A DNA stretch of 61,077 nt. It comes from Planctomycetia bacterium. Lineage in GTDB: Bacteria; Planctomycetota; Planctomycetia; Gemmatales; Gemmataceae. Position 1 is the stretch's first letter. Each line of letters begins with the position of its first letter. The stretch is taken from contig SYCV01000039.1 in the NCBI GenBank assembly GCA_005786805.1, forward strand, positions 1-61,077, read 5' to 3'. This document shows positions 30,601 through 39,478 of the stretch, piece after piece. A program made the translations under genes and the position numbers. The notes under the pieces were generated by a model that saw only the letters and a list, made by a program, of their open reading frames with translations, was not told the origin of the DNA and ran no database searches.

Positions 30601-30753
30601 CGCCGTGGCGGCAGTTGAAACATCCTTCGTACCGGAGGATGTCAAAACTTCAGGGGTCTGGGTATAAACTTCTTTTTCTAATGCAAACAAATCAGATTGC
30701 AATACGGTTAGCAATCCACCCAAAACCAATAAAAGTCTGTTTCTTAAAAACAT
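27646..30753 (-). CDS. PVC-type dehydrogenase / HEAT / cytochrome c protein
   Basis: A 1,035-residue exported protein. Signal peptide 1-24; an N-terminal galactose-binding-like beta domain (about 30-205; FWIWGASNNSKY, VKMKINGQDIG); a six-bladed sugar-dehydrogenase-like (NHL/GDH) propeller (about 215-580); helical repeats (about 600-860); and a c-type cytochrome domain with CVVCHRYNGEGG and GPDLSQVAG (C904/C907/H908 in the GTG-started numbering). The ATG at 30753 is preferred over GTG 30759 because an AGGGG lies about seven bases before it. The family is thought to oxidise sugars or alcohols in the periplasm and pass electrons to the fused haem. Monocistronic, ended by the terminator at 27594. 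Confidence 0.9.
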   Translation of the reverse strand: MFLRNRLLLVLGGLLTVLQSDLFALEKEVYTQTPEVLTSSGTKDVSTAATAKTKRGNDFSGGPNPFWIWGASNNSKYVLTKAFDFNGGKGKVKFSCDNIVKMKINGQDIGKSSEWQTPVEVDVSKVLKAGTNTLEAFVENEGGVAGFVFKMVLTSSDGKVSYVVSDDSWKAVESGKSDKMVAAKKVAKLGDNPWGNVLSGEGVASAPSSSFNLLPGFQVERLFTVPKDKLGSWVCLTVDPKGRIIASDQGDKGLYRITVPAPGVAGDVKVEKLDVKMSSAQGMLFAFGSLYVSVNGGQGSGLYRLRDTNNDDQFDEVVKLKALRGGGEHGPHALRLSPDGKSILVVCGNHTLPPENFNASRLPSNWGEDHLLPRQWDANGHARGILAPGGYIAKTDPDGKEWEIVSSGYRNQYDIALNADGEMFVYDADMEWDMGMPWYRPTRVNHASSGSELGWRSGTGKWPAHYVDSLPAMVDIGPGSPVGVDFGYGTKFPAKYQKALYICDWTFGTMYAIHITPMGSSYKAVKEEFVSRTPLPLTDVVAGKDGALYFSIGGRGAQSELFRVTYVGNESTAPVELNDKEGAKEREFRKKLEAFHNPSKVNAEQLKFILENLGHEDRFIRYAARVALEHQDPKTWQDKVLSEKNPEALIQGIVAFARQADKSLQPAGLDALGKLEFSSLSENQKLEIVRAYQLLFIRMGEPAKEVASKLAAKLDPFFPSNDERLNRDLGDLLVYLKSATIAGKVTQLLLQPSKAVDGKEMEELLLRNRGYGGGISRMFSNFPDLQKNYYIYSLRNLKENWTIDQRKIYFTALNDARAKSGGASYQGFLNNIEKEAFDNATDVERLAIEALGLKKPYKAPALPKAVGPGREYKLTELVQLADGKLVKRDFKNGQKMYAASRCVVCHRYNGEGGATGPDLSQVAGRFSLKDLCESIVEPNKVISDQYKASVIETKSGKFITGKVVSENTESLIVVTDPEDSSKVQDLKKKDIESVKASPVSLMPQDLLKTLNENEVLDLLAYLLSRGDPNHQMFKK

Positions 30754-30942
30754 AACCACACCCCTGGAGAAATATCAACAATTTCAGAAAATCACACCAA
30801 TATTAAATATTACCGAACTTGTGGCAAATTAACAACCAATTACATTCATATTGCATTACCATTCAAGCCATGCTGGTAGATGCATCAAAGGTATGTTAGG
30901 ATGCCTTTGGATTCCAAATAAAACAGGATGTAACTAACGCAT

Positions 30943-32193
30943 ATGAGCACCGGTTCGCCGACCAATCAAAGTTCATCATTTAACACGCAGGAAACAACCG
31001 CTAGCACAATAATCCTTGTGGTTGATGACAATGCGTGGAATCGTGAAACCTTAGTCAAGTCGCTGATGGAAAAAGGATTACAAGTAGTATCAGCTGAAAA
31101 CGGCCCCAGAGCTTTGGAATTAATCAGCGCCAACAATTTCAATCTTATTCTACTTGATTCCAAGATGCCAAAATTCAGTGGTGTTGAGGTGCTTAAAAAG
31201 GCGAGGGTTGATTTCACCCCACTTGAACTCCCCATCATCATGATGACCGCCAGGGGTGAAGCAAAGGATATCATCGCAGCATTGGAACTGGGTGCGAACG
31301 ATTACATAACCAAGCCGATTGATTTTCCGATCGCGTTCGCCCGCATCCAGACCCATTTGCTTCTTAACAAGTCATTCCGTGAAATCGAGGAATTGAAACA
31401 AAACCTGGGGGACAAAAACGAAAAACTTGAGAGGGCTAACCGTAGATTAAACAGGGATCTTGAAGCAGCAGCAGCGATTCAACAAGCCCAATTACCCGAT
31501 GTATTGCCAAACTTCCCCGGAGTCAATTTCGCATGGATTTTTGAACCACATGAAAAACTTGCTGGCGACATGCTTCATGTGTTCCCAATCGGCGCATCAA
31601 AAGTGGCTTTTTTTGTACTCGATGTTAGCGGCCATGGTGCGCCAGCGGCTCTTCTTTCAGTCACGGTTTCACGACATATCACCGGATTGCAGGGGGACGC
31701 TAACCACAAATTGCTCGAACACCCCCAAAAAATGCTCGCATCACTAAACCAAAAATTCACCATGGACAACATGGGGGAAAACTTTTTCACAATCGCATAC
31801 TGCGTCCTGGACCTCAACAGCCTTGAACTAACCTACAGCCTGGCGGGTCACCCCGGCATGATTCACCTGAAAATCGGCAATGTTCCCACAGTTCTCGACA
31901 AACCGGCCATACCGATCGGCCTTTTTGACAACTCCATTTACACTGAGGAAAAACTTCAACTCACTGAAGGGGACAGGCTGGTGTTATATTCCGATGGAAT
32001 CATCGAGGCGTTGAATCCTGAAAGAGTATCCTTTGGAAAGGATAATTTAAAAGCAAGCCTGCATCGATCGGTTACAAATCAATTACCCGAATCATTTAAA
32101 AAAGTATTGCAGGATGTCAAGGAGTGGTGTAAGCCAGGCAGGCCGACCGATGACCTTACAATCCTTGGCATAGAAATCAAAAATAACAAATAG
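30943..32193 (+). CDS. Response regulator with PP2C (SpoIIE/RsbU-type) phosphatase output
   Basis: A 416-residue cytoplasmic protein. Receiver domain (about 22-140) with the acidic pair D28-D29, phospho-acceptor D72 in LLDSKMP and the TKPID lysine; a coiled-coil linker (about 150-185); then a SpoIIE/PP2C-type serine phosphatase (about 195-412) with LAGDM, DVSGHG and TDDLTIL metal-binding motifs. Family knowledge: such proteins dephosphorylate anti-sigma-factor antagonists or similar partners in partner-switching pathways. No kinase, anti-sigma factor or antagonist gene is nearby, so it acts on a partner encoded elsewhere. It diverges from the dehydrogenase-cytochrome gene; the 189-bp gap holds both promoters. 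Confidence 0.93.
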   Translation: MSTGSPTNQSSSFNTQETTASTIILVVDDNAWNRETLVKSLMEKGLQVVSAENGPRALELISANNFNLILLDSKMPKFSGVEVLKKARVDFTPLELPIIMMTARGEAKDIIAALELGANDYITKPIDFPIAFARIQTHLLLNKSFREIEELKQNLGDKNEKLERANRRLNRDLEAAAAIQQAQLPDVLPNFPGVNFAWIFEPHEKLAGDMLHVFPIGASKVAFFVLDVSGHGAPAALLSVTVSRHITGLQGDANHKLLEHPQKMLASLNQKFTMDNMGENFFTIAYCVLDLNSLELTYSLAGHPGMIHLKIGNVPTVLDKPAIPIGLFDNSIYTEEKLQLTEGDRLVLYSDGIIEALNPERVSFGKDNLKASLHRSVTNQLPESFKKVLQDVKEWCKPGRPTDDLTILGIEIKNNK

Positions 32194-32261
32194 TTTGCCC
32201 AACCGCGATTTGTCCGGTAACTTCAATTCCTTACCTTGTTCAAAATAATGGAGCAAAAACC

Positions 32262-33035
32262 ATGTTGCCAGGCATTAAACTTTTCGATCTCACCAACAAA
32301 ACCGCTATCATCACCGGGGGTTCAAAAGGATTAGGTCTGGCCATGGCTGAAGGCCTTGCATCCGCAGGGGCAAATCTGGTCGTGATCAGCAGGAACGAAA
32401 AAGAAGCGGGTGCCGCAGCGGAAAAAATCACCAGGGAATACAAGACAAAAGCCATCGCCATCAGCGCAACTGTAACTTCCGAGGATGAAATTCAAAAGGC
32501 GGTGGCAACCGCCGCCAGTGAATTTGGCTCAATTGATATTTTAATCAACAATGCAGGAATTAACATTCGCGGTCCCATTGACGAGCTTTCTTACGAGGAC
32601 TTTAAAAAAGTCCAGCAAACAAATGTTGACGGCACATGGATCCCCAGCAAAGCTGTCGTGCCTCACATGAAAAAACAAAAATCTGGAAGGATCATAAACA
32701 TCGCAAGCACCCTGGGAGTTGTGGGGCTGGCAAATCGGACGCCTTATGCCACCAGCAAAGGGGCTGTTGTTCAAATGACCAGGGCTCTTGCCCTTGAACT
32801 CGCGCCCTTCAATGTCACGGTAAATGCTATCTGCCCCGGGCCATTCCTCACAGACATGAACATCCCCATCAAGGATGATGAGAACACGAAAAAATTCATC
32901 ATCGGTGCAGTCGCATTGGAAAGGTGGGGCGAACTTAAAGAAATTCAGGGAGCCGCTATCTATCTTGCAAGCGCTGCTTCAAGCTACACGACAGGCAGTC
33001 TTATCACGGTTGATGGTGGATGGACCGCCCGCTGA
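32262..33035 (+). CDS. SDR family NAD(P)-dependent oxidoreductase
   Basis: A 257-residue classical short-chain dehydrogenase/reductase. The Rossmann motif TGGSKGLG starts near residue 18, NNAGI is near 94, the catalytic Ser is in NIAST, YATSKG gives the Tyr-xxx-Lys pair, and PGPF closes the cofactor site. It most resembles gluconate 5-dehydrogenase/3-oxoacyl reductase-like members; the substrate is not certain, and a sugar acid would fit the neighbourhood. GGAG lies eight bases upstream of the ATG. It stands alone, 68 bp after the phosphatase gene and convergent with the next dehydrogenase-cytochrome. Confidence 0.92.
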   Translation: MLPGIKLFDLTNKTAIITGGSKGLGLAMAEGLASAGANLVVISRNEKEAGAAAEKITREYKTKAIAISATVTSEDEIQKAVATAASEFGSIDILINNAGINIRGPIDELSYEDFKKVQQTNVDGTWIPSKAVVPHMKKQKSGRIINIASTLGVVGLANRTPYATSKGAVVQMTRALALELAPFNVTVNAICPGPFLTDMNIPIKDDENTKKFIIGAVALERWGELKEIQGAAIYLASAASSYTTGSLITVDGGWTAR

Positions 33036-33051
33036 TCATCGCACAAACATA

Positions 33052-36000
33052 TCATTTTGAAGCCTTAAGGAATGCCACCAGATCGGCCAGTTCCTGGGGA
33101 GTGAACTGCTGGTCAAGGCCGGCGGGCATTACTGATACATTTCCGGGTTCCATGGTTTCAATATCAGACCTTAGAATCCGAGCCTGCTGGTCAGGACCGG
33201 TAATTAGAACAATTTCGTCAGGAGATTCAGATTTAATCAAACCTTGAAAAATCTTCCCCGCGGAAGTTGCGACTTTTATCGGCTCATAACTTCTCACAAA
33301 GCTCGCGCTTGGCAAGAGAATCGCCTCAAGTAGGTCTCGCTCACTACGAATCTGACCAATCTTGGTTAAATCAGGTCCAACCTTGCCTCCCAGGTAACCG
33401 ATGGCATGGCATACCATGCACGCAGCCTTTGCATTTTGGAACACGACCTTTCCCTTGCTGATATCTCCCATCGAAACCAATGGAAGAATCGCTTCCAACT
33501 TTTCGTTCTGCCTGGATATCTGGGCACGCATGTCAACTTGCAACTGCTCAATTTCTTTTTGAACATCAGCACCAAGCTTCTTGAGCTTATCCTTGACAAG
33601 TTCCATCCGAATTGAGCCAACCGAAGGGGATTTGCGAATTGAGGAAAGTAACGCTTTGCCTATTGCTTCATCATTCAGGCCCGTGTAAACATCCAGCAAC
33701 CTGTCTATTTCAGCAGGGCTTGCTTTTTCGAAAACCTTGACAAGGGATGATAACTGAACCATGGATAACTTCGCTTTTCCCATGGTTTCAGCAGTGCTTA
33801 TCCTTGTTGATATGGGCTTATCGGAACCAAGGCTTTTCAAAAACAAGGATTCAAAATCACCATCGGTTATCTTGAACCCCGATGGCATAAGTGAAAAAGC
33901 TAAAAGCCTCATTTCAGGATCTTTTCCGCCATCAACTGCGAGTGCCAAAACATTATCAGCAACCAGCGCAAACCGGGCTGAACTCAACCTTAGGGCTTTC
34001 AAAGTTTTTAATGATTCCAACTCGACAGATTTATCCCCGGACTTCATTGAGGTTAAGATTGATTTTATCCACGATTCCGGTGCATCCTTGATTCCGGAAG
34101 AAGCCATGGTCCTTAATGCCATCATACGAAGAGCGGGCTTGGCTGATTCCTTCGACACCAAATCGGCTAAAATCCCCGATATCAAAGGCGCTTGATGCAA
34201 GGTCCCCAATCGACCGAACAAATCTAAAATTGCAGGATCATTCTCTTTTGTATTCTCAAGGGCTTTTTGTAAATAGGGGGCTAATTTATCTCCCCATTCA
34301 CCATGCCTGGAGACTATCCACCATGCGGAATCTCGTAAAGATTTGTCGCCTGAATTCAAATCCGCCAACAACCAGTCCACTTCCAATTTTTCAGGCTTAC
34401 CCATCTCCAATGCGTGAAGGCAGACCCTTCTAATATTGGGATTCTTACTTGAAAGCCCATCGCACACGGCATCAAAATCCTGAATCTCATAAAGTGCATA
34501 AGTCAAGGCATGCGACAAAACCCGGTCATTTGTCTTTTCCGCAACACTTAAAATCAATGAAATAGCCTTTGCATCTTTTGTCCGGCCCGCTATCTCCGCT
34601 GCCAACCTTTGCTCGGGAGGGGTGGAATTTTTCAGCAAGGCGTGAATTTCAGGACCATGCAAATTACTCCGATGAAGCGAAATGGCATTCAATGCTGCAA
34701 GCCTGACCTTCTGCGAGGAATCTTTCAGTTTAGTTTTCAAGGCGAGTAACGCCTTGGGAGTTCCCAATTTGCACAGCGCCCAAACCCCGGCGATTCTAGT
34801 ATCTTCATGATTATCAGAGACTTTGGACTCCAGTATTGCCTCCACCGCTGTATCACCCTTCAATACAAGCGCATCAATTGCTTTTTTCCTGACAATAAAT
34901 CGATCATCAGAAAGCAGGTGAACCAACTCCTTCACAGTGCTGTTTTTAAAATCAATCTTGATTCCATGGGGATCAGCTTTGGCAACAGAGTTTATTTTGC
35001 GGATTCGATAAATTGCACCTCGAACATCGGGTTTCACCAAGCCTGGCTGGGAGGTTGGACAGCAAAGTTTATACCAACCACCAGTATCGATCACCAATAG
35101 TGAGCCATCAGCATCCTCGATCACATCAGTGGGATGAAAATCAATCTGGTCTGATACTAAAAAATCGGAGTCTTTTGAAACCAAGCCCGCTCCCTGATAT
35201 TCAAGCTGATGCCTGGTTATCTTCCTCATGTTGAAGGAACAGGCGAATAAATCACCCTGATAATCAACACCAAATGAACCAGATTCATAGGCATGCAAAC
35301 CACAAGGTGCGGCGGCACCCATGTGACTAAGCACAGGCATCACTTCCGGGGAAGTCCAGGGGTGAGAGTTTAATACGCCATGAACTTTTCCATAAATTCC
35401 TCCATACACGGCATGGATCAGGCCATCGCGAAGCCCATTGGCAGGATGTTGGAAAAAAGTCGTGGTGAAGATTCTTTCACCTGTTGGGGTGAACGCGACA
35501 TCAACCGGGTTATCCATTCCTCCGGTCATTACATGTTCAAAACTTGTCCCATCAGCCTTTGACCGAAAGATATGCGAGGCATTCGTGCTTAGAGGAAAAG
35601 ACCCCGATAGTTTGTAATCCTGTTTGGCAAACGCGCCTTTGCACCAATAAACAAAACCATCAGGGCCGGCATAAGGACCATGGAGGTCATTGGCACAACC
35701 CGTTAGTGTTTTGCCTTGAAACCATTCTTCCCTAAACTCTGCAACTCCATCACCATCCTTGTCGGTTAATTTCCAAATCGAAGGTGGCGCGGCAACATAC
35801 AAAGACCCATCAAGCCACATGGTGCCCTCGGGGAACATCATGTTATCCGCAAACACGGTCACATGTTCAAATCTGCCATCGGCATCTTTGTCTTCCAACC
35901 TTAAAATACGATGGGGCTTTTTCTGGAGTTGCACATCGGGTTTTTCATTCGAACCTGAGGAATCCGAAACATACAACCGGCCTTTATCATCAAATGCGGC

Positions 36001-36210
36001 ACTTATCGGCCTTGGCACCACATCCGAGGACGCGCAAAGGGTGATTTCAAAACCAACGGGAAGTGTGAACTTATGCCCGTTCAACTTCACATCCTTGTAC
36101 TGAACAACAGGCTTGACAATTTCCGAAGCTCCCGATAATCCTGCTTGATCAACACCAAGCACAAAAAGGATTAATCCAAGGAAAGCCCCAAAAGCAAAAA
36201 ATCTACACAT
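33052..36210 (-). CDS. PVC-type dehydrogenase / HEAT / cytochrome c protein
   Basis: A 1,052-residue exported protein. Signal peptide; a sugar-dehydrogenase-like propeller starting almost directly after it (FTLPVGFEITLC near residue 50, to about 400); an extended run of HEAT-like repeats (about 420-890); and a c-type cytochrome with CMVCHAIGYLGGKVGPDL (C931/C934/H935). It lacks the extra N-terminal domains of its paralogues. It lies 11 bp downstream of the frameshifted DUF1080-dehydrogenase gene, so the two are co-transcribed, and it converges on the SDR gene. Substrate unknown. Confidence 0.9.
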   Translation of the reverse strand: MCRFFAFGAFLGLILFVLGVDQAGLSGASEIVKPVVQYKDVKLNGHKFTLPVGFEITLCASSDVVPRPISAAFDDKGRLYVSDSSGSNEKPDVQLQKKPHRILRLEDKDADGRFEHVTVFADNMMFPEGTMWLDGSLYVAAPPSIWKLTDKDGDGVAEFREEWFQGKTLTGCANDLHGPYAGPDGFVYWCKGAFAKQDYKLSGSFPLSTNASHIFRSKADGTSFEHVMTGGMDNPVDVAFTPTGERIFTTTFFQHPANGLRDGLIHAVYGGIYGKVHGVLNSHPWTSPEVMPVLSHMGAAAPCGLHAYESGSFGVDYQGDLFACSFNMRKITRHQLEYQGAGLVSKDSDFLVSDQIDFHPTDVIEDADGSLLVIDTGGWYKLCCPTSQPGLVKPDVRGAIYRIRKINSVAKADPHGIKIDFKNSTVKELVHLLSDDRFIVRKKAIDALVLKGDTAVEAILESKVSDNHEDTRIAGVWALCKLGTPKALLALKTKLKDSSQKVRLAALNAISLHRSNLHGPEIHALLKNSTPPEQRLAAEIAGRTKDAKAISLILSVAEKTNDRVLSHALTYALYEIQDFDAVCDGLSSKNPNIRRVCLHALEMGKPEKLEVDWLLADLNSGDKSLRDSAWWIVSRHGEWGDKLAPYLQKALENTKENDPAILDLFGRLGTLHQAPLISGILADLVSKESAKPALRMMALRTMASSGIKDAPESWIKSILTSMKSGDKSVELESLKTLKALRLSSARFALVADNVLALAVDGGKDPEMRLLAFSLMPSGFKITDGDFESLFLKSLGSDKPISTRISTAETMGKAKLSMVQLSSLVKVFEKASPAEIDRLLDVYTGLNDEAIGKALLSSIRKSPSVGSIRMELVKDKLKKLGADVQKEIEQLQVDMRAQISRQNEKLEAILPLVSMGDISKGKVVFQNAKAACMVCHAIGYLGGKVGPDLTKIGQIRSERDLLEAILLPSASFVRSYEPIKVATSAGKIFQGLIKSESPDEIVLITGPDQQARILRSDIETMEPGNVSVMPAGLDQQFTPQELADLVAFLKASK

Positions 36211-36221
36211 AGCAATGCCCT

Positions 36222-38762
36222 TTATTTGGCGAACATTGGCCCAGCGGGATTTCCACGCGAAAGGATATAGGCAAGAAGATCAAATATTTCATCCTCCTTC
36301 AAGGTATCAATAAGGCCCGCAGGCATCATAGAAACCTTTGAAGTCACTATTGATTCAACCTTCCGATGATCCACGACTGTTATCGCGGTGGGATTAAGCA
36401 TGTCCGTGTTCACCATGATGTTATTCCCTGAAAGATTGATAATTCTGCCCGTGACAAGTTTTCCATCATCGGTGCTTATTATCACTCCCGCGTATTGGTC
36501 ACTGATCACCTTGCTGGGCTCGATCAATGACTCGAGAAGATCGCGTTTATTAAACCTACCGGCAGCATTGGTAAGGTCTGGTCCCTGTGCTCCCCCCTCG
36601 TTCTCATAACGATGGCAGGCAACACATCGGGCTTCCGCAAACAATCGTTTTCCTTTTTCGAAGTTTCTTCCCCCAGCCAGATTGGCATCTAGCTTATCAG
36701 TTGAAAGATCTGTCATTTTCCAGGTCTTTACAAAGTCTCTCTTCACAGCAGGCGCTGAAACTTCTGTCAAGGCTGGCTTTGCCTCCAGGATTGATTTTAA
36801 GTCTTCTTTTTCCTTATCAGAAAGAACAACCAAAGCATCACGCTTGATGTTTTCAACAAAGGCACCAAAACTCATTCCACCTTTATAGCCTGCAGCCTTG
36901 ATGAACCATGAGAAGTAATCTTTTTTCAAATCGGCATTCCAGCCTGTGCGAAGCATTCTTAAAGCACGGGCGATTTCCATCTGGTCTTCCTGAGTTGCGG
37001 CATTTTTAAGAAGCGCAACGCCCTTCATCGCAATTGTTGGCGATTGAAGGTAAACAAGCATCTGGCAAAGTTCAGAATTGACAGTCTTGTTATTACCGGG
37101 AAGAAACGCATCCAATTGGCCTGCAAGTTTAGCACCCATGGTTTCATCAGGGGGACCCATTCGAACAAAAAGCACCCCAAGGGTCCTTAGCAAATCAAGC
37201 TTTCGAACATCATCAAGTTTATCAAATGCTATGCCCTGCAAGGCGGAAACGACCTTGGTTTTCAAACCCTGATCAACTTCCTCTTTTTTATGCTGGGGAT
37301 CGGATGAAGTGGAACGAATAAGGGCAAGCAATGCGGGTATAGCCTTGTTGGGATCTTTTTCAGCAAGAGCTTTGTCCCGCCATAGCTTTACATCCTGATG
37401 CTCAAGCGCGACCCTTGCAGCATAACGGATGAATCGATCCGGGCTTCCTAGATGATCCCATGCCTTTGAAACCGCCTCAGGATGGTTGGGTTCATGAAAT
37501 TTTTCCAAACCCAATCGAATAGCCCGATCTTCAGAACCCCTGATATCACCCTTTGAAAGCGCGGTGGATTCCTCCCCATTGTAGGTGACGCGATAAAGTC
37601 CGGATTTGGTTTTTCTGCCACCGATGGTGAAATACAAAGCTCCATCCTTTGGATTCACCAGCAAGTCGGTCAAAGGCAATGGAGAACCGGAAATAAACTC
37701 CTCCACATCAGCTTTGTAGCTGCTACCCAAAGGTGAAAGATGAACAGCATACATTTTGCCATAGCTCCAATCGCATGCGAAAAAAGCCTCCTGATACTTT
37801 GCAGGGAACTTGGCGCCATAACCGAAGGTTACTCCCGTGGGCGAACCGGGACCGATATCCACAACCGCAGGAAGGCTGTCCGCGTAATATGCAGGCCATT
37901 TTCCAGCACCGTTTCTCCAGCCAAACTCGGCACCACTGGTTACATGACAAATTCTCGTGGGACGATACCAAGGAGTGTTGAAATCCCATTCCATATCCGC
38001 ATCGTAAGTGAACAACTCACCCTGCCTGTTGAATGCGGCATCGTATTCATTGCGAAAACCAACTGCCATTATTTCCCAGTTCTTGGCATCCGGGTCGATT
38101 TTGTAAATCGTTCCTCCCGGCCCCATCACCCCAGCCATGAATCCCCTGCCATCGGGCATTCGAGGGAGCAAATGGTCCTCACCCCAGCGGGTGGGAACCC
38201 TACTTGATTTAAAATCAACCAGCTTGGTTTGATTCCCAATGACAACAACCAGGTTTTTACCATCCGGAGAGAGCAAAATTGCATGTGGACCGTGCTCGCC
38301 ACCCCCTGAAAACTTCTGAAGCATGGTAACCTGGTCAAGTTGATCATCCCCATTGGTATCTCTGACCCTGTACAAGCCATGATCATATTTTCCACCTTTG
38401 TTAACCATGACATAAAGGCTGTCGAAAGCCCAGAGAAGCCCTTGAGCCTCACCGATATCCGCTGGGATTTTCTCAACCAAAGTGGGAGTTTTTGAATCAC
38501 CAATTGGGGAAGGAGTAACCCTGAAAAGGCCGCCATTCTGATCTGAAACAATCAGCCTGCCTTTAGGGTCGGTACACATCGAAACCCAAGAGCCTTGGGA
38601 TGATGCGGGAACCGAGTGGAGAAGTTCAACTTTAAAACCTTTGAGAGTTTTGATTTGAGAGGGAGAAGTAGCTGGCGGTTCTTTACCCGCCAGCCTTGGA
38701 TCATCGGGAGCCTTCTTTTTGCCCCCTGTTTTTCCTGGTTTAGTTACTTCTTTTTTTTTTCC
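36222..38762 (-). CDS. PVC-type dehydrogenase-cytochrome, -1 frame continuation of the DUF1080 gene
   Basis: An open frame from 38762 to the stop at 36222 encodes a sugar-dehydrogenase-like propeller, helical repeats and a cytochrome c domain with CVACHRYENEGGAQGPDL, closely like the 27646-30753 protein. The only ATG near the front (38579) lies inside the conserved propeller start. Residues before it (TLKGFKVELLHSV, SSQGSWV) still align with the paralogue's LLPGFQVERLFTV and KLGSWV. No ATG, GTG or TTG exists between 38579 and the in-frame stop at 38763-38765. Starting at 38579 would also leave the haem domain without an export signal. I read this as the 3' part of one gene with the DUF1080 ORF, total about 1,085 residues. 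Confidence 0.85.
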   Translation of the reverse strand, partial: GKKKEVTKPGKTGGKKKAPDDPRLAGKEPPATSPSQIKTLKGFKVELLHSVPASSQGSWVSMCTDPKGRLIVSDQNGGLFRVTPSPIGDSKTPTLVEKIPADIGEAQGLLWAFDSLYVMVNKGGKYDHGLYRVRDTNGDDQLDQVTMLQKFSGGGEHGPHAILLSPDGKNLVVVIGNQTKLVDFKSSRVPTRWGEDHLLPRMPDGRGFMAGVMGPGGTIYKIDPDAKNWEIMAVGFRNEYDAAFNRQGELFTYDADMEWDFNTPWYRPTRICHVTSGAEFGWRNGAGKWPAYYADSLPAVVDIGPGSPTGVTFGYGAKFPAKYQEAFFACDWSYGKMYAVHLSPLGSSYKADVEEFISGSPLPLTDLLVNPKDGALYFTIGGRKTKSGLYRVTYNGEESTALSKGDIRGSEDRAIRLGLEKFHEPNHPEAVSKAWDHLGSPDRFIRYAARVALEHQDVKLWRDKALAEKDPNKAIPALLALIRSTSSDPQHKKEEVDQGLKTKVVSALQGIAFDKLDDVRKLDLLRTLGVLFVRMGPPDETMGAKLAGQLDAFLPGNNKTVNSELCQMLVYLQSPTIAMKGVALLKNAATQEDQMEIARALRMLRTGWNADLKKDYFSWFIKAAGYKGGMSFGAFVENIKRDALVVLSDKEKEDLKSILEAKPALTEVSAPAVKRDFVKTWKMTDLSTDKLDANLAGGRNFEKGKRLFAEARCVACHRYENEGGAQGPDLTNAAGRFNKRDLLESLIEPSKVISDQYAGVIISTDDGKLVTGRIINLSGNNIMVNTDMLNPTAITVVDHRKVESIVTSKVSMMPAGLIDTLKEDEIFDLLAYILSRGNPAGPMFAK
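38671..38694 (-). other. GC-rich hairpin downstream of the A-tract
   Basis: A perfect 8-bp inverted repeat, GCTGGCGG (38671-38678) and CCGCCAGC (38687-38694), with an 8-base loop, lies inside the coding linker. On the minus strand it begins about 55 bases after the slippery tract. That is much farther than the usual 5-10 bases for a frameshift stimulator, so a role is only possible. Confidence 0.4.
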
Positions 38763-39478
38763 TCAGATGCCGTACCCAGTTTCTTAAGTGTCAAGTCCTT
38801 GAATTGCACGGTCATAACAGGTCCCACATGAATCTGCAGGGCTAAAATCCCACTTTTGACGGCCTTGGGAGACTCATCAAGAATTTCAGCGGTGACATTT
38901 CCGTTGATCATATGAACCAGTTTGTTGCCATTGGCAATGATCACATATTCGTTCCAGTCATCTTTTTTAATTGCAGCCTGAAGTTCAGCGGATGATTTTT
39001 CAGTCTTTCCGACAACTTCCTTCTTGTTATCAGAATTCCATTTAACCTTTTCACCACGACCACACATGATACCTCTTCCACCAGCGACACCGCCTTCGTC
39101 ATAAAGAATTCCAGAAAAAGTGGTGCCAGCCTCAAAATCACCCTGATAACCACCAACTCTGGGGCCAAAATCGCCCTGACCCATTAATTTACTTCGATAT
39201 TGAATCCCTGAATTTCCACCAACGATCTTATATTTACATTTAAATTCAAAATCGCTGACTTCTCCACCTTTCCACACGAGAAAAGTATTATGCTTTAACT
39301 TGTTATGGGGTTCAGTACCAGTCTTACCAGTGATGGCGCCATCTTCAACGGACCAAAGCTTGGGGTTACCTTCCCAACCAGTAAGATCTTTCCCATTAAA
39401 AATAGATACAGCTTCCTCAGCAGAATATGAGGAGATTGCAAATACAAAGCCTAAAAACAAAATCGAAAGAATTCTCAT
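38744..39478 (-). CDS. DUF1080 (3-keto-disaccharide hydrolase-like) domain, 5' part of a fusion gene
   Basis: A 244-residue ORF: signal peptide (MRILSILFLGFVFAISSYS), then a DUF1080 domain (about 25-225) with IFNGKDLTGWEGNPKLWSV, NSGIQYRSKL, YQGDFEAG and GILALQIHVG, all typical. Family members hydrolyse 3-keto-glycosides or bind carbohydrate with a jelly-roll fold. ATG 39478 is chosen over 39481 and 39529 because GGAG then lies six bases upstream. The ORF ends SEEKKKK-stop directly on an A10 tract. The -1 frame continues for over 800 codons into a dehydrogenase-cytochrome, through a lysine/proline-rich linker (KEVTKPGKTGGKKKAPDD). Confidence 0.88.
   Translation of the reverse strand: MRILSILFLGFVFAISSYSAEEAVSIFNGKDLTGWEGNPKLWSVEDGAITGKTGTEPHNKLKHNTFLVWKGGEVSDFEFKCKYKIVGGNSGIQYRSKLMGQGDFGPRVGGYQGDFEAGTTFSGILYDEGGVAGGRGIMCGRGEKVKWNSDNKKEVVGKTEKSSAELQAAIKKDDWNEYVIIANGNKLVHMINGNVTAEILDESPKAVKSGILALQIHVGPVMTVQFKDLTLKKLGTASEEKKKK
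38750..38760 (-). other. A10-G slippery tract, putative -1 frameshift site
   Basis: On the coding (minus) strand ten A residues and a G follow GAGG. In the DUF1080 frame the codons read GAA AAA AAA AAG AAG TAA, so A AAA AAG is in the phase needed for -1 slippage, the same heptamer as in E. coli dnaX. A -1 shift reads on as AAA GAA GTA ACT into the dehydrogenase frame. One extra A in the DNA or the mRNA gives the same result. Confidence 0.65.

Noticed and set aside
38671-38694. Hairpin as the stimulator of -1 frameshifting
   Set aside because: The spacer to the slippery tract is about 55 bases, far beyond the usual 5-10; kept only as a weak feature.
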